A stretch of DNA of 64,000 bases. Source: Desulfobacteraceae bacterium Eth-SRB2. Lineage in GTDB: Bacteria; Desulfobacterota; Desulfobacteria; Desulfobacterales; UBA11574. Both the position numbers and the translations under genes were made by a program. Location of the stretch: the NCBI GenBank assembly GCA_004193595.1, contig RPGQ01000007.1, positions 1-64,000 of the forward strand. Direction: 5' to 3'. Below the pieces are notes generated by a model. That model did not search any database. It saw nothing but the letters and a program-made list of their open reading frames with translations, and had not been told where the DNA came from. Below, piece after piece: positions 8,614 through 16,874 of the stretch (position 1 is the stretch's first letter; each line of letters starts with the position of its first letter).

Positions 8614-8941
8614 GGGTGGAAATCAAGACCGTTGGTAAACGCTGATGCCTTTCTATTGACAAACCGTGGCTCCGAAGCTTTTTTTAGGTTTCAGGTTTCA
8701 GGTGTCAGGGTTAAGGGGGAAACGAGGTGACCATCGGCATATCCGTAACAAAATTGAAGACGTGAATCGTGCCAGGGGCGAAGCAGCTGAGACCATTCAC
8801 CATCTGTTCATGGCGAAACTCAAATCTGGCCCATTACTACTGAACATGTTTCCTGACACCTGACACCTGACACCTGAAACCTGAAACCTGAAACCAAATA
8901 GCCATAGCAATCTTAGCAAACAACAGTCTTGATTAACACCC
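8614..8941. mobile_element. MITE-like element carrying a four-helix-bundle gene fragment
   Basis: This is the longest two-ended copy (328 bp). Its inverted ends are GGGTGGAAATCAAGACCGTTG-like at 8614 and CAACAGTCTTGATTAACACCC-like at 8941. Inside are AGGTTTCAGG/AGGTGTCAGG word arms and, between them, the C-terminal part of an IVS-type four-helix-bundle protein gene (8732..8863). The TIR and flanks match the copies at 3573, 16664 and 28062. Confidence 0.8.
8732..8863 (+). pseudogene. C-terminal fragment of a four-helix-bundle (23S rRNA IVS-type) protein
   Basis: The frame reads NKIEDVNRARGEAAETIHHL followed by FMAKLKSG, matching the conserved C-terminal helix of the four helix bundle/IVS protein family (ARGEALETIHHL-type motif). 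The N-terminal half is missing: coding sense begins abruptly after AAGGGGGAAACGAG, which in the 28062 copy precedes an intact N terminus. The gene was therefore cut by an internal deletion. In other bacteria such proteins are encoded in 23S rRNA intervening sequences or stand alone; no rRNA is present here. Confidence 0.65.
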
Positions 8942-8977
8942 AGATATGCCCCTGTTGAAAAGAATATCACAATGATT

Positions 8978-9529
8978 CTAAAACTTTATAACGAATGTAA
9001 AACCATAACCTATAATATCTCCATCCTCATTTGTATCAATAATGGCTGCTTCGCAAAACCTACCGAACCATTTAAATAGATGTGTTACGTTAACCTTTTC
9101 TTTTCTTTCTGATGTTAGGGAGTCAAATGTTATAAATCCCTCTGGCATAGCGTTATACACATATCGAATATTGCTCGGCCCTAATGTCGGCAAGGAATCA
9201 GCAGCAGGATCATTAACACACCCGATACACGGTTCAAATACATTCAGGTCTGTCACAGATGATCTTTTGTTTGTCATATGTTGAGCTGTTGACTCGCCAT
9301 ATTCCTCGATGGATATTGATTTTCCGGATTGCAACATTTCTTTACAGAAAATATAGAGCGGATCTTTTTCGCGGGGGGTCAGGTTGAAATGTCTTCCACT
9401 TGGATAGCTTTTGCTTTTTTCAATTAGCTCTCGCGGTTCGCCTGCTATTGCTGTTGAAGTCAGTAAAACCATTATGCCAATTAACAGGGAGGGTACCGCA
9501 ACTATCCAAATTTGTTTTATATCTCTCAT
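8978..9529 (-). CDS. Secreted hypothetical protein
   Basis: This is a 183-residue protein with a clear signal peptide: a basic N terminus, then a hydrophobic core at about residues 8-28 ending in a TAIAGEP-type cleavage site. The mature part has a CIGC motif (about residues 99-102), an FCKEM and an FCEA cysteine, and a C-terminal segment AAIIDTNEDGDIIGYGFTF. The stretch DTNEDGD resembles a calcium-binding loop but is single. No family is recognised. The start is preceded by AAGAAG. It stands alone between repeat elements. Confidence 0.65.
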   Translation of the reverse strand: MRDIKQIWIVAVPSLLIGIMVLLTSTAIAGEPRELIEKSKSYPSGRHFNLTPREKDPLYIFCKEMLQSGKSISIEEYGESTAQHMTNKRSSVTDLNVFEPCIGCVNDPAADSLPTLGPSNIRYVYNAMPEGFITFDSLTSERKEKVNVTHLFKWFGRFCEAAIIDTNEDGDIIGYGFTFVIKF

Positions 9530-9556
9530 CTTCTTTTTATTGGGTTCTAAAAAACC

Positions 9557-9605
9557 TGCTCCTCAGGGCCATGCCTGTCCCGCATTGCGGGGGTCAGAGA
9601 TCAAT
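9557..9605. repeat. Interspersed repeat with CCCGCATTGCGGG palindrome
   Basis: The segment (CCTGTCCCGCATTGCGGGG core) recurs inverted at 55893..55945, including the flanking CAGAGCCA/TGGCTCTG words. It follows the 5' side of the secreted-protein gene and is noncoding. Confidence 0.6.
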
Positions 9606-9725
9606 GGCTCTGCCCGTATAAATCAACCGGAGTACTGGAGTATTGAAGTATTGGAGTGTTGATTTAAAAAAAAGAGCTTTAAATTTTCAGATTTTCTCCA
9701 GGGATCTGTTTTCTGAGAGCGATGA

Positions 9726-9847
9726 AAAAAGGGGTTTCTTCCATTACTCCACCACTCCAATACTCCAGTACTCCGTAAATCGTTAAATGCCGGCAAACTA
9801 AATCCCCTCTGGGGATAATCAAAGCCGGGCCCTCTGGACCCGGATTT
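9726..9847. repeat. Interspersed repeat, copy 2 of the 1..122 element
   Basis: It is about 98% identical to 1..122. Immediately to its left, 9628-9662 holds the complementary word arm (GGAGTACTGGAGTATTG), so the whole of 9628-9847 forms a large hairpin-type element; the window edge hides the other arm of copy 1. It ends in the CCGGGCCC/GGACCCGG hairpin. Confidence 0.8.
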
Positions 9848-9924
9848 TTACTAGTTATTAAGATTAAAAGTATGCCCTCGGGTTTGTTTCTATTATGTAA
9901 ATTACGGATGAGCTTATGGTAATA

Positions 9925-9940
9925 TGCAAAAATCATACAA
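9925..9940 (-). promoter_or_regulatory. Weak third copy of the sigma-54-like box
   Basis: On the minus strand it reads TTGTATG-N4-TTGCA, the same spacing as the boxes at 4237 and 10594 but with one more mismatch. The nearest downstream minus-strand gene is 390 bp away beyond a repeat, so use is doubtful. Confidence 0.25.
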
Positions 9941-10273
9941 GACTTAAGACGCTATTTAAGAAAATAAGAAAACGCTTAAATTCCAGTTGATTAGCTTAAA
10001 GAGGGAAATTGCGAACCAAAAGCAATTGACAATATTTGTCAATTATCATGCCATTCTTTGATATGTTTTTCACTCTTTTGAGGCAATTCAAGTGAAAAAA
10101 AAACCGGTACGTCTCAATGGATTTTGAATTGAAGCAGACCTTGATTTGAGCCTGATGCCTGCCCGATAAGGTCGAGGATTCGCTGATGCGGTGGCTTTAA
10201 ATTCTCATAAGGATTGTCTATAATATCCCCATTTAAGATAAGTTCATAATCTTCAGAAATATTTCCGAGACGT

Positions 10274-10549
10274 TTAATTAAGCGTCATTTGGTGTTCATT
10301 TTTCCCAATAAAAACGAGTTTGCTAAATCGCTTATTGGACCTGCCAATTTTCTTTTCCAACACATCTCTACCAAATTGATGGATGGTATTTAGATCATCG
10401 GTGTCAATAAAGATTTGATAAAAACCAATACCACGATCTAATAAGGCATTAAACAATTCATGTGCAGAATTTCCGTCAAAATCACCGAACAATTTCAGGT
10501 GGAGGCTATCTTTCGTTTCATGAAATAAGATTCGGAAATTTGAAGCCAT
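10274..10549 (-). CDS. STAS-like small protein
   Basis: This is a 91-residue protein that reads like an anti-sigma-antagonist/STAS fold: alternating strands and helices with LHLKLFGDFDGNSAHELFNALLD, IFIDTDDLNTIHQFGRDVLE and FSKLVFIGKNE. The usual phosphorylatable Ser position is not certain. The start at 10549 was chosen over 10615 because GGAGG lies 8 nt upstream. A candidate sigma-54 promoter is at 10594..10609. It may be a signalling adaptor; the partner kinase or phosphatase is not in the window. Confidence 0.7.
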   Translation of the reverse strand: MASNFRILFHETKDSLHLKLFGDFDGNSAHELFNALLDRGIGFYQIFIDTDDLNTIHQFGRDVLEKKIGRSNKRFSKLVFIGKNEHQMTLN

Positions 10550-10593
10550 TGGTATTCCTCCTTGTATCTGATTTAATTGATATTTTATATCAT

Positions 10594-10609
10594 TGCAAAA
10601 ATCATGCAA
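10594..10609 (-). promoter_or_regulatory. Candidate sigma-54 promoter of the STAS-like gene
   Basis: Minus strand: TTGCATG-ATTT-TTGCA, with the spacing of the -24/-12 sigma-54 promoter, about 45 bp upstream of the start codon. It shares a longer match (GGTTTTGCATGATTTTTGCA) with the box at 4237. Confidence 0.55.
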
Positions 10610-10896
10610 AACCAATGAGTTTAATTAGTTTTAAGAATATTAATTAGTTAGCTTAATTTTAAAAAAAATGTTCCTAAATATTGTGAAAGAAACACCATAT
10701 ATTTATTACAATTTTTTCATATTGGGTAATAGAAAAGAGAAAAGTAAATTGTAGGAGAGAGAGGATGAATGGATGGGGTCTAGAGTAAAGAATCCTGGCC
10801 CAAAGGACCAGGTTTTTCAGGGCAAAATAAAATTTAATATTTTTCAACAAAACGCTGTCTGTTATTGGCAAACCATTTTAATGTATAGACGCTGTT

Positions 10897-11619
10897 TCAA
10901 AACCTCCCGTTCAATTTTTCGATCTTTTTTTCACTCTCATCCCTGTCATGCGCAGAATTAGCCCCACAGACGGTATTATCAGGCCTGCCGTACTGCGAGG
11001 GTTTATCGGTTTTACCGTATCCGAACAAGCCCCCGATAAAACCAAATACTTTTTTGATTCCCCGCCAAAGCTTTGGCAATACCCAAATCATTAATAAGAT
11101 GAAGACAATCATCAAAGCAATGAAAAGCCAGGGATAATGCAGAGCCGTCCAGAGACCACCGATCACTAAAATGTCTTCCACAACTGAAGCAGTCCAGTTG
11201 GTTAACGGCTCGGGAGAGGTGTTGATGATAATCCTTGAACCCGACTTGGTGGCGTGGGCGCCGGCTGCCAAGCCACCCCCCAAAATTCCGGCAGTTAAAG
11301 CCAGGGACGGATTGACATCACCCACTGCACCGGCGGCCATTAAAACCCCCGCCGGGATGCGGATGAAGGTATGAAATGTATCCCACCCTGTGTCAACCCC
11401 CGGCATCTTGTCAACGATAAATTCAACAATATACATTACACCCGCCGCGCCAATTACCAGTGGATTCATAAGAAGTTGAAGGTTGGCCGGCAGGACAATG
11501 TTTTCTGTTATCCCCAGCAGTCCCAGAACCAAGATCGCTGCGTAGAGATTAATACCGCTTGCCCAGGCGGCACCCATGGCCAGAGATATCGTATTTACGA
11601 TCTGATCAAGTTGTTCCAC
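10897..11619 (-). CDS. DUF4126 family membrane protein
   Basis: This is a 240-residue integral membrane protein with about five hydrophobic segments. The sequence order ISLAMGAAWASGINLYAAIL, VDKMPGVDTGWDTFHTFIRI, AHATKSGSRIIINTSPEPLTN and a C-terminal LPKLWRGIKKVFGF matches DUF4126 proteins. Function is unknown in the family. The start is GTG at 11619, with a GAGAGGT box rather far upstream. The hydrophilic tail after residue 200 is less typical. A hairpin (CCTGGCCC/GGACCAGG near 10797) lies downstream and may aid termination. Confidence 0.82.
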   Translation of the reverse strand: MEQLDQIVNTISLAMGAAWASGINLYAAILVLGLLGITENIVLPANLQLLMNPLVIGAAGVMYIVEFIVDKMPGVDTGWDTFHTFIRIPAGVLMAAGAVGDVNPSLALTAGILGGGLAAGAHATKSGSRIIINTSPEPLTNWTASVVEDILVIGGLWTALHYPWLFIALMIVFILLMIWVLPKLWRGIKKVFGFIGGLFGYGKTDKPSQYGRPDNTVCGANSAHDRDESEKKIEKLNGRF

Positions 11620-11655
11620 TAGGTTTTAAGACCTCTCTATATCCTTTTGTGTAGG

Positions 11656-11886
11656 CGTTCACGGGTTCAAAGGTTCAGGGGTTCAAGGTTCCATTCTTAT
11701 CCCCGGACTGAATTTGGGATGCGTATTTACGATAAAAGCGTCAGTTTCGTCAGGCCTAATCCAACATTTGAAGATAAATTGGCAATTACTTGGGAAAATT
11801 AACATTTGTAATTAGGACTTCGGATCTTCAATGCCTTCTTTGTCCTTAACCCTGAACGTTGAACCCTGAACCTGTGAACGGTTACC
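11656..11886. repeat. Hairpin repeat with GTTCAAGGTTCA words
   Basis: The left arm at about 11656-11690 (TTCACGGGTTCAAAGGTTCAG) and the right arm at about 11848-11886 (CCTGAACGTTGAACCCTGAAC) are complementary word arrays around a 150 bp spacer. A short relative occurs near 36542-36570. No gene is seen in 11620-11970. Confidence 0.6.
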
Positions 11887-11970
11887 CTTTTGTTTACATC
11901 TCAGTTATCAGTATTCATCGATTCACATGCCTCGTCGATCTCTTTACTTCATTTTTCGGGAGCAGGCATA

Positions 11971-12759
11971 TCATGTTCTTGCAGCGCCATATGGAGTTAT
12001 CGTTGTAATGATGCGATTATGCAAACGGCCGTTATCGGCGATAAATCCGTTTACCAGTGTTTTGGGACGATTAAAAATGAAAGGCGCATTGTTTAGGTCT
12101 ACGCAACGGCCCCCTGCTTCCGTAATTAGCAGCACACCGGCACAAATATCCCACTCATTCTTAGGGCCGCGACTCCAGGATGCATCGCACAAACCGGCAG
12201 CGACCCTCGCCAGTTTGTATGCGGTACTACCCATTATGCGAATTTTTAACACGTCTTCAAAGGGTTCAAATTCACCCCGTTTGCACTCGGAACGGCTGGC
12301 ATCCACCAGGGCACCCTCCAGTTGGTTGCGTTTTGTAACTTGCGCCCGGCTGCCGTTTAAAAATATACCGCTACCGCGTACACCATAAAAAAGTTCGGCG
12401 GAAGCCGGATTGTAGATAACGCCTAAAATGGGTTGTCCATTTTCTACCAAGGCAACGGAAACGGCAAACTCCGGGATTCCCATGATAAATTCCTTGGTGC
12501 CATCCAGCGGATCCACGATCCAGACTTTCTCTTTTTGCAACCGGTCAGGCTGATCAACGGTTTCTTCACTCAACCAACCGGCTTCGGGTAGACGGACGGT
12601 CAGGCGTTGATGCAAGAGAGTGTCGGCGGCGTAATCAGCGTCTGTGACCGGGTTGTCCGGTGATTTATCTTCAATGGTATAAGAGGACTTGTAATACTGC
12701 ATAATGGCAGCCCCGGCTGCCTTTGTAATCTCAATTGTGTCTTTTAGTAGCGCTTCCAT
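11971..12759 (-). CDS. cysQ: 3'(2'),5'-bisphosphate nucleotidase
   Basis: This enzyme removes the 3'-phosphate of adenosine 3',5'-bisphosphate (PAP), a by-product of sulfonation, and belongs to the inositol monophosphatase superfamily. Its motifs are SEETVD (metal ligand Glu), WIVDPLDGTKEF (metal-binding DPxDGT) and EWDICAGVLLITEAGG, all expected for CysQ. The length of 262 aa is normal. The start is ATG with AAGGAAAA upstream. It is monocistronic. A related inositol monophosphatase activity cannot be ruled out, but the DGTKEF variant favours CysQ. Confidence 0.9.
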   Translation of the reverse strand: MEALLKDTIEITKAAGAAIMQYYKSSYTIEDKSPDNPVTDADYAADTLLHQRLTVRLPEAGWLSEETVDQPDRLQKEKVWIVDPLDGTKEFIMGIPEFAVSVALVENGQPILGVIYNPASAELFYGVRGSGIFLNGSRAQVTKRNQLEGALVDASRSECKRGEFEPFEDVLKIRIMGSTAYKLARVAAGLCDASWSRGPKNEWDICAGVLLITEAGGRCVDLNNAPFIFNRPKTLVNGFIADNGRLHNRIITTITPYGAART

Positions 12760-12865
12760 AATAAGCTTTTCCTTATTATTGTTTCCCCATGCATAATTTA
12801 ACGTCTCGGAAATTCTACAACTTATTGAAAATACAGGTTTATTAATGGCAACCTGTTTATTTCAT

Positions 12866-13065
12866 CAGAATGGAAGAATGGAATATTGGAATATTGGAAT
12901 ATTGGGGATAAAGGCGGAAGTAAAACATTATAATTGTAAAAAACTCATTTCCTTCAACTTGGTTCAGTACAAGCGCACCTATTATTCCATTACTCCATCA
13001 TTTTTAACCCGTGAAACTTTTTTCTATTTCACCGGGGCCATTATTCCAATTGGGGCGAAGCCCTT
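12866..13065. repeat. Hairpin repeat with GGAATATTGGAAT words
   Basis: The left arm iterates GGAATATT three times; the right arm carries ATTATTCCATTACTCCAT and ATTATTCCAATTGGGGCGAAGC. The segment 13008-13042 (GTGAAACTTTTTTCTATTTC) recurs inverted at 16617-16652. It is preceded at 12796 by the scattered AACGTCTCGGAAATTCTACA motif. No gene is seen in 12760-13534. Confidence 0.7.
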
Positions 13066-13247
13066 AAGTTCAAGTATAACGTCAGCGATTAAACTGTCCG
13101 CTGTAATCCATTGTCCGATGGATACTTTTGATTCAGAATATTAATCATTACAAATTTCGAACCTTATCGCAAATACTTTATAGTTCCTTGCATTGACACA
13201 AATCCATATTCCGTTTATATTCCATTTATACTTTCCCGTCAAATTTT

Positions 13248-13424
13248 GATGAACTCGTAAAAAGTCCGATTTAGACGGTTTCGTAAAAAGTTCAAACTCC
13301 CCCGCCAAACATAGGCGGGATAAAAAGGCGTCGCAAATTTTGTAATCACGAGGCGTACTTATCGTACGTTGAATGACTGCGAAATGCAGCACAACGCAGA
13401 AGTTGGACTTTTTACGAGACCGTC
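13248..13424. mobile_element. MITE with target duplication (family GACGG, copy B)
   Basis: This is a near-identical, oppositely oriented copy of 4480..4655, including the nested double end and the CCCGCCAAACATAGGCGGG interior. The flanks show the direct repeat AAATTTT at 13241-13247 and 13425-13431. Its right end lies about 110 bp upstream of the KaiC/XRE/cupin gene. Confidence 0.85.
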
Positions 13425-13534
13425 AAATTTTGCATGGTGCGGGGAAATAGGTGCTTAAAGGATATAAATCCATATAACATCGGTCAGTTGTCTTAACGCT
13501 GTTTATTCCTTTTGGATAAAAAAGTGAGGAATCA

Positions 13535-14836
13535 ATGCATTCAGAAAAATTGCGAGTGGCATCAGGAGTCAGCCAACTGGACAACTTGCTTGGAGGGCTC
13601 TATATCGGAGATAACGTGGTCTGGTATGACAATTCCGGCAGTCTGGCCTCCGTGTACTGTCTGAACTTCATTCAGACCTCCCAAGTACAAAACAGGCCGC
13701 TCATTTACGTCAGCTTTGACCGTTCCCCGAAAAACCTTTTGGAAAAGCTGGGGGTTTTGGCCCAGAACAATCAATTAATCATTCTGGATTGCTTTACATA
13801 CGGAAAAGGTTCGGGTTCCAGAGTCTTTCTCAATTTTTATGAAAATAAAAAATCCAAGTGGCCCTGCCAAATCATCAGAGTGGATGAGCCACGGCAAATC
13901 AACCAGGTAATGGAAGCCCTTTACGGTATTCATGGAACTCTGGAAGGTGAGGTTCGATTCGTTTTTGAAAGCCTGACCGGCATGCAGGAACTATGGGGAG
14001 GCGAGCAGCATCTTATCAACTTTTATTCTCACTCCTGTCCCCGGTTATACGAATTAAACACCGTTGCGTACTGGATCATCGAAAAGCGGGCTCACTCCGC
14101 CAGACTCAGAGCCCAGATCAATCAAATCGCCCAGGTTGCCATTGAGTTATCCGTCAAAAGAGGAAAGACCTCATTAACCATACTAAAAGCTGAAAATCGC
14201 GAACTGGATATGATAAACAAATCCTTTAATTACTGGAGCAAAGATCTCAGAATTACGTTCGATTCAGAAAAGCGTTCAACCGAGTGGTTTGATCTGGGGT
14301 TGCGTTTAAAAGAATTTCGTACACGGCGCGGCCTCTCTCAAACAGAACTGGCAAAGCTTGTCGGCGTGACACCGAGCACCATTTCCCAGGTGGAGAGCAA
14401 CATCATTTATCCGTCTTTGCCCGCGCTTCTCAAAATGGCGGAAGTTCTGGCTGTTGAGTTAAGTTCTTTTTTCAAGGAATCCATTGATATGAGCACCCGG
14501 ATGATTTTTCCTTCCGGGGAAGCGGTGGATATGAAGTTGCCGAATTTGCCGGGAGGTAATATTTATGCAAAGCTATTGATACCCGTGGATTTTAAGCCCA
14601 AAGCCGAACCTTATCTTCTTGAAATTCCGCCTAAAAAAACTCTGCCCTCTCATTTTTTTATCCATAAGGGAGAGGAAATCGGCTACTTGTTATCAGGGAA
14701 ACTGCAACTGAAACTGGAAAAGTCCTTATATAACGTCCGTTCCGGTGATGTGATTTATTTTACCTCTGAAATGCCCTCCCAGTGGAAGAATCCCGGCCCG
14801 AGTACGGCTAAGTTGCTCTGGATCAAGATCAAGTAA
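13535..14836 (+). CDS. Degenerate KaiC/RecA-like domain - XRE HTH - cupin fusion regulator
   Basis: This is a 433-residue three-part protein. Residues 1-230 look like a KaiC/RadA-type RecA fold (GVSQLDNLLGGLYIGDNV, the LIYVSFDRSP strand, FVFESLTGMQEL as Walker B-like), but the P-loop expected after GGLxxG is replaced by WYDNSGSLASV, so ATP binding is probably lost. Residues about 255-312 are an XRE helix-turn-helix (FRTRRGLSQTELAKLVGVTP). Residues about 350-433 are a cupin ligand-binding domain (HFFIHKGEEIGYLLSGKLQL, VRSGDVIYF). It is most likely a ligand-responsive DNA-binding regulator. The start has GAGG 6 nt upstream. It is isolated from other genes, so targets are unknown. Confidence 0.82.
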   Translation: MHSEKLRVASGVSQLDNLLGGLYIGDNVVWYDNSGSLASVYCLNFIQTSQVQNRPLIYVSFDRSPKNLLEKLGVLAQNNQLIILDCFTYGKGSGSRVFLNFYENKKSKWPCQIIRVDEPRQINQVMEALYGIHGTLEGEVRFVFESLTGMQELWGGEQHLINFYSHSCPRLYELNTVAYWIIEKRAHSARLRAQINQIAQVAIELSVKRGKTSLTILKAENRELDMINKSFNYWSKDLRITFDSEKRSTEWFDLGLRLKEFRTRRGLSQTELAKLVGVTPSTISQVESNIIYPSLPALLKMAEVLAVELSSFFKESIDMSTRMIFPSGEAVDMKLPNLPGGNIYAKLLIPVDFKPKAEPYLLEIPPKKTLPSHFFIHKGEEIGYLLSGKLQLKLEKSLYNVRSGDVIYFTSEMPSQWKNPGPSTAKLLWIKIK

Positions 14837-15038
14837 CCCACGGATTCGATAATATCCTCTGTTGTAATCTTTCCCCTGTGTTACGAAGATAATGGGTAAC
14901 ATCTCAATAAATTATGGATTCGGGTCAATATGATTATTTCATACACCGGAACTTATTGGGAAGTTACGATAATGGACCCCATTGAAATCCTGTGAGCCTT
15001 TGAGGGTTGGTAAAAAAGTGCTGTAATTAAAAAAACTC
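14837..15038. other. Intergenic region with a duplicated fragment
   Basis: Bases about 14924-14970 (GGGTCAATATGATTATTTCA and onward) resemble 38035-38082 with a handful of mismatches, downstream of the glycosyltransferase. No gene is seen. Confidence 0.5.
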
Positions 15039-15067
15039 TTGACATCAAATAAGTTTTAAAGTATATT
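15039..15067 (+). promoter_or_regulatory. Strong sigma-70-type promoter
   Basis: TTGACA, a 17 bp spacer and TATATT. Transcription would start near 15075, about 165 nt before the ATG at 15242. The leader contains a 13-codon mini-ORF (15161..15202) with GAGG upstream, which may be chance. Confidence 0.65.
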
Positions 15068-15241
15068 TAATATGCTGATTATATTAATAAATACTAATAA
15101 TATTATTTTTTAATAAGTAACACTAACAGATCCAATTAAGGGAAAGAGGTAATATAGCAATGCCTACTGTATTTGAAAATGCCATTATATCTAAAGCGTG
15201 AAAAATACAAACAATGGTAACGCAAATAAAGGAGGTGCATC

Positions 15242-15454
15242 ATGAATATGAAAATCGCATTGATTGACAACGATTGTTTTGTTCGGGCAAAAACGGACTT
15301 TGACCCAAATGGAAAAAATGAATCGTTCAAAAAGTTTTTTCATCAAGTTAAAGAAGAATTATTGCCGGGGCAGAGAGCGTATCTTGAAATTAAGGATTCA
15401 GGAACCGATCCAATCACTTTTGAGATTTCTCATTTGGATTGCCCTCCTTTTTAA
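15242..15454 (+). CDS. Small soluble hypothetical protein
   Basis: This is a 70-residue, highly charged protein, opening MNMKIALIDNDCFVRAKTDF and ending ISHLDCPPF. AAAGGAGGTG lies at ideal spacing before the ATG, and a strong promoter lies upstream at 15039, so expression is likely. No transmembrane segment is present. The two Cys residues are far apart. The first strand (KIALIDND) looks like the start of a receiver-type fold, but the protein is too short to be one. No family is recognised. Confidence 0.65.
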   Translation: MNMKIALIDNDCFVRAKTDFDPNGKNESFKKFFHQVKEELLPGQRAYLEIKDSGTDPITFEISHLDCPPF

Positions 15455-15927
15455 GAGAGGGTTACACGGGCACAATTGTATAAAGAGGGAGCAGATTACT
15501 TATAATCACATGTGACGAAACGGGGTGACACATTATTTTGTATCATCTCGTTTTTTGCTTTTTGTTAACCGCAAATATTTTCAATCCTTCAAAAACAATT
15601 GATTTGGGTTTTAATCCGTGCCTTTTACCCCTTGTCGTTCTTCATCAAAAATCAAATCCCCGCCAGAAATCAAGTGTCATCGGAATATCAATACCTTTTG
15701 AAATAGTATCGAAACTTTATCGCAGCAGTTGTACTTATTTTTAAAAGGAAATTGCTATGGATTGTTGATTGCCGAATCCCCTTTGTTTGTGGTATGGTAT
15801 TAAAGATGAGTTCTTGATTGCCGTGTAGCAAATCAAGCTATAAAGCTGTCAAAGGCTCTAACTATTGTCCATCCATAAATGGTCTTTTTGACCAATCTCT
15901 TTATCTTTCAAAGCAGAAAACTTTTTG
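15455..15927. other. Intergenic region
   Basis: No convincing gene is seen. At 15868-15883 lies the motif TGTCCATCCATAAATG, which also occurs on the minus strand upstream of the genes starting at 26920 and (partly) 27862. It lies about 45-60 nt before the next start codon, as it does there. Confidence 0.5.
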
Positions 15928-16545
15928 ATGAACAATTATCATACAAACCTTCATATTTTGAATTATAGGGAACTGAGAGAAGCGGGATGGGCTGTTTTAA
16001 AGACGGATTCAGTGAATCTGATTTTTACGTTGCGCGACTGTTATATGCTTGATGTCTTTGATCTCGATTCATCAGCGCATGTTGCATACCTTGATTTTGA
16101 TATTAAAAAGAAGATTATGCTCGGTGACGCCTTTGGCTCGCCCGCAATCGGTTTGCCGTTTACCAATCAATTTCGGAAAACCTTTGGTAAGGACATTCTT
16201 CCGTCTAAAGAGTTAAGATCTCACCATAATGTCGGATTTTTTGTTGAGAGGGCATACAGAAATAAAGGGAAAAAGCGTCTTTGGAATATGGATGAAGTTT
16301 TGATGGCTATCGCTCTGGAGATTGCCTTTGAAGAAGGTGTTGAGATCTTCATCATTAAACCGACCGGAGATAGATCCCGGTATTATCGCAACAAATTCTA
16401 CGCAAGGATTCACCCCACCACTGGAAATGATGTCATTTTAAGAATTAATTTGAGACGGGTCAGAAAAAAACTAAAACACATTGAACTTCATGAAATTAAA
16501 GGCAAAACCCAATTTTTCAGGGTAAACTGTCACCCGGATACATAA
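15928..16545 (+). CDS. Hypothetical protein, possible GNAT-like fold
   Basis: This is a 205-residue soluble protein. The middle part (VGFFVERAYRNKGKKRLWNM, then ALEIAFEEGVEIFIIKPTGD, then YYRNKFYARI) resembles the order of elements in GNAT N-acyltransferases (a strand, an R/Q-x-x-G-x-like turn, a helix, and a YYxxKFYA-type C-terminal motif), but the acetyl-CoA loop is not canonical. The C-terminal 35 residues are strongly basic. ATG at 15928 is used. It is monocistronic. Treat the enzymatic assignment as tentative. Confidence 0.65.
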   Translation: MNNYHTNLHILNYRELREAGWAVLKTDSVNLIFTLRDCYMLDVFDLDSSAHVAYLDFDIKKKIMLGDAFGSPAIGLPFTNQFRKTFGKDILPSKELRSHHNVGFFVERAYRNKGKKRLWNMDEVLMAIALEIAFEEGVEIFIIKPTGDRSRYYRNKFYARIHPTTGNDVILRINLRRVRKKLKHIELHEIKGKTQFFRVNCHPDT

Positions 16546-16663
16546 CCAAACATCTCGAAAATTCTTCAACTTAATGAAAATATATAACAATCTTGAGGTT
16601 TGATCACTTGTCTTGAATATGGCCCCAGTGAAATAGAAGAAAAGTTTCACAGGATAAAAATTT

Positions 16664-16779
16664 TGGTTTCAGGTTTCAGGTGTCAGGTGCCGGCACCTCT
16701 GTTCATCATTCCTGACACCTGACACCTGAAACCAAATAGCCATAGCAATCTTAGCAAACAACAGTCTTGATTTACACCC
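16664..16779. mobile_element. IVS-protein MITE family, one-ended copy
   Basis: The right end is intact (AATAGCCATAGCAATCTTAG through GTCTTGATTTACACCC). The left TIR is absent and replaced by GTTTCAGGTGTCAGG words. The core (CTCTGTTCATCATTCC between inverted word arms) is shared with 58719..58781. Confidence 0.7.
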
Positions 16780-16874
16780 GTATTTCACTATTTCAATCGG
16801 GACGAAGCTGCTAAGTTTCCCCTATTCCTGAAAGACCCGGAAAAAATGCCACAACGGTACAAAGAAAAACCATT

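Noticed and set aside
9679..9936. Minus-strand 85-codon frame
   Set aside because: It runs through the interspersed repeat duplicated at the window start and has no ribosome-binding site.
12845..13144. Plus-strand 99-codon frame
   Set aside because: It is made of the GGAATATT word repeat and is not protein-like.
15161..15202. 13-codon mini-ORF in the leader of the 15242 gene
   Set aside because: A GAGG precedes it, but it has no run of regulatory codons and no terminator follows, so a leader-peptide attenuator is not supported.
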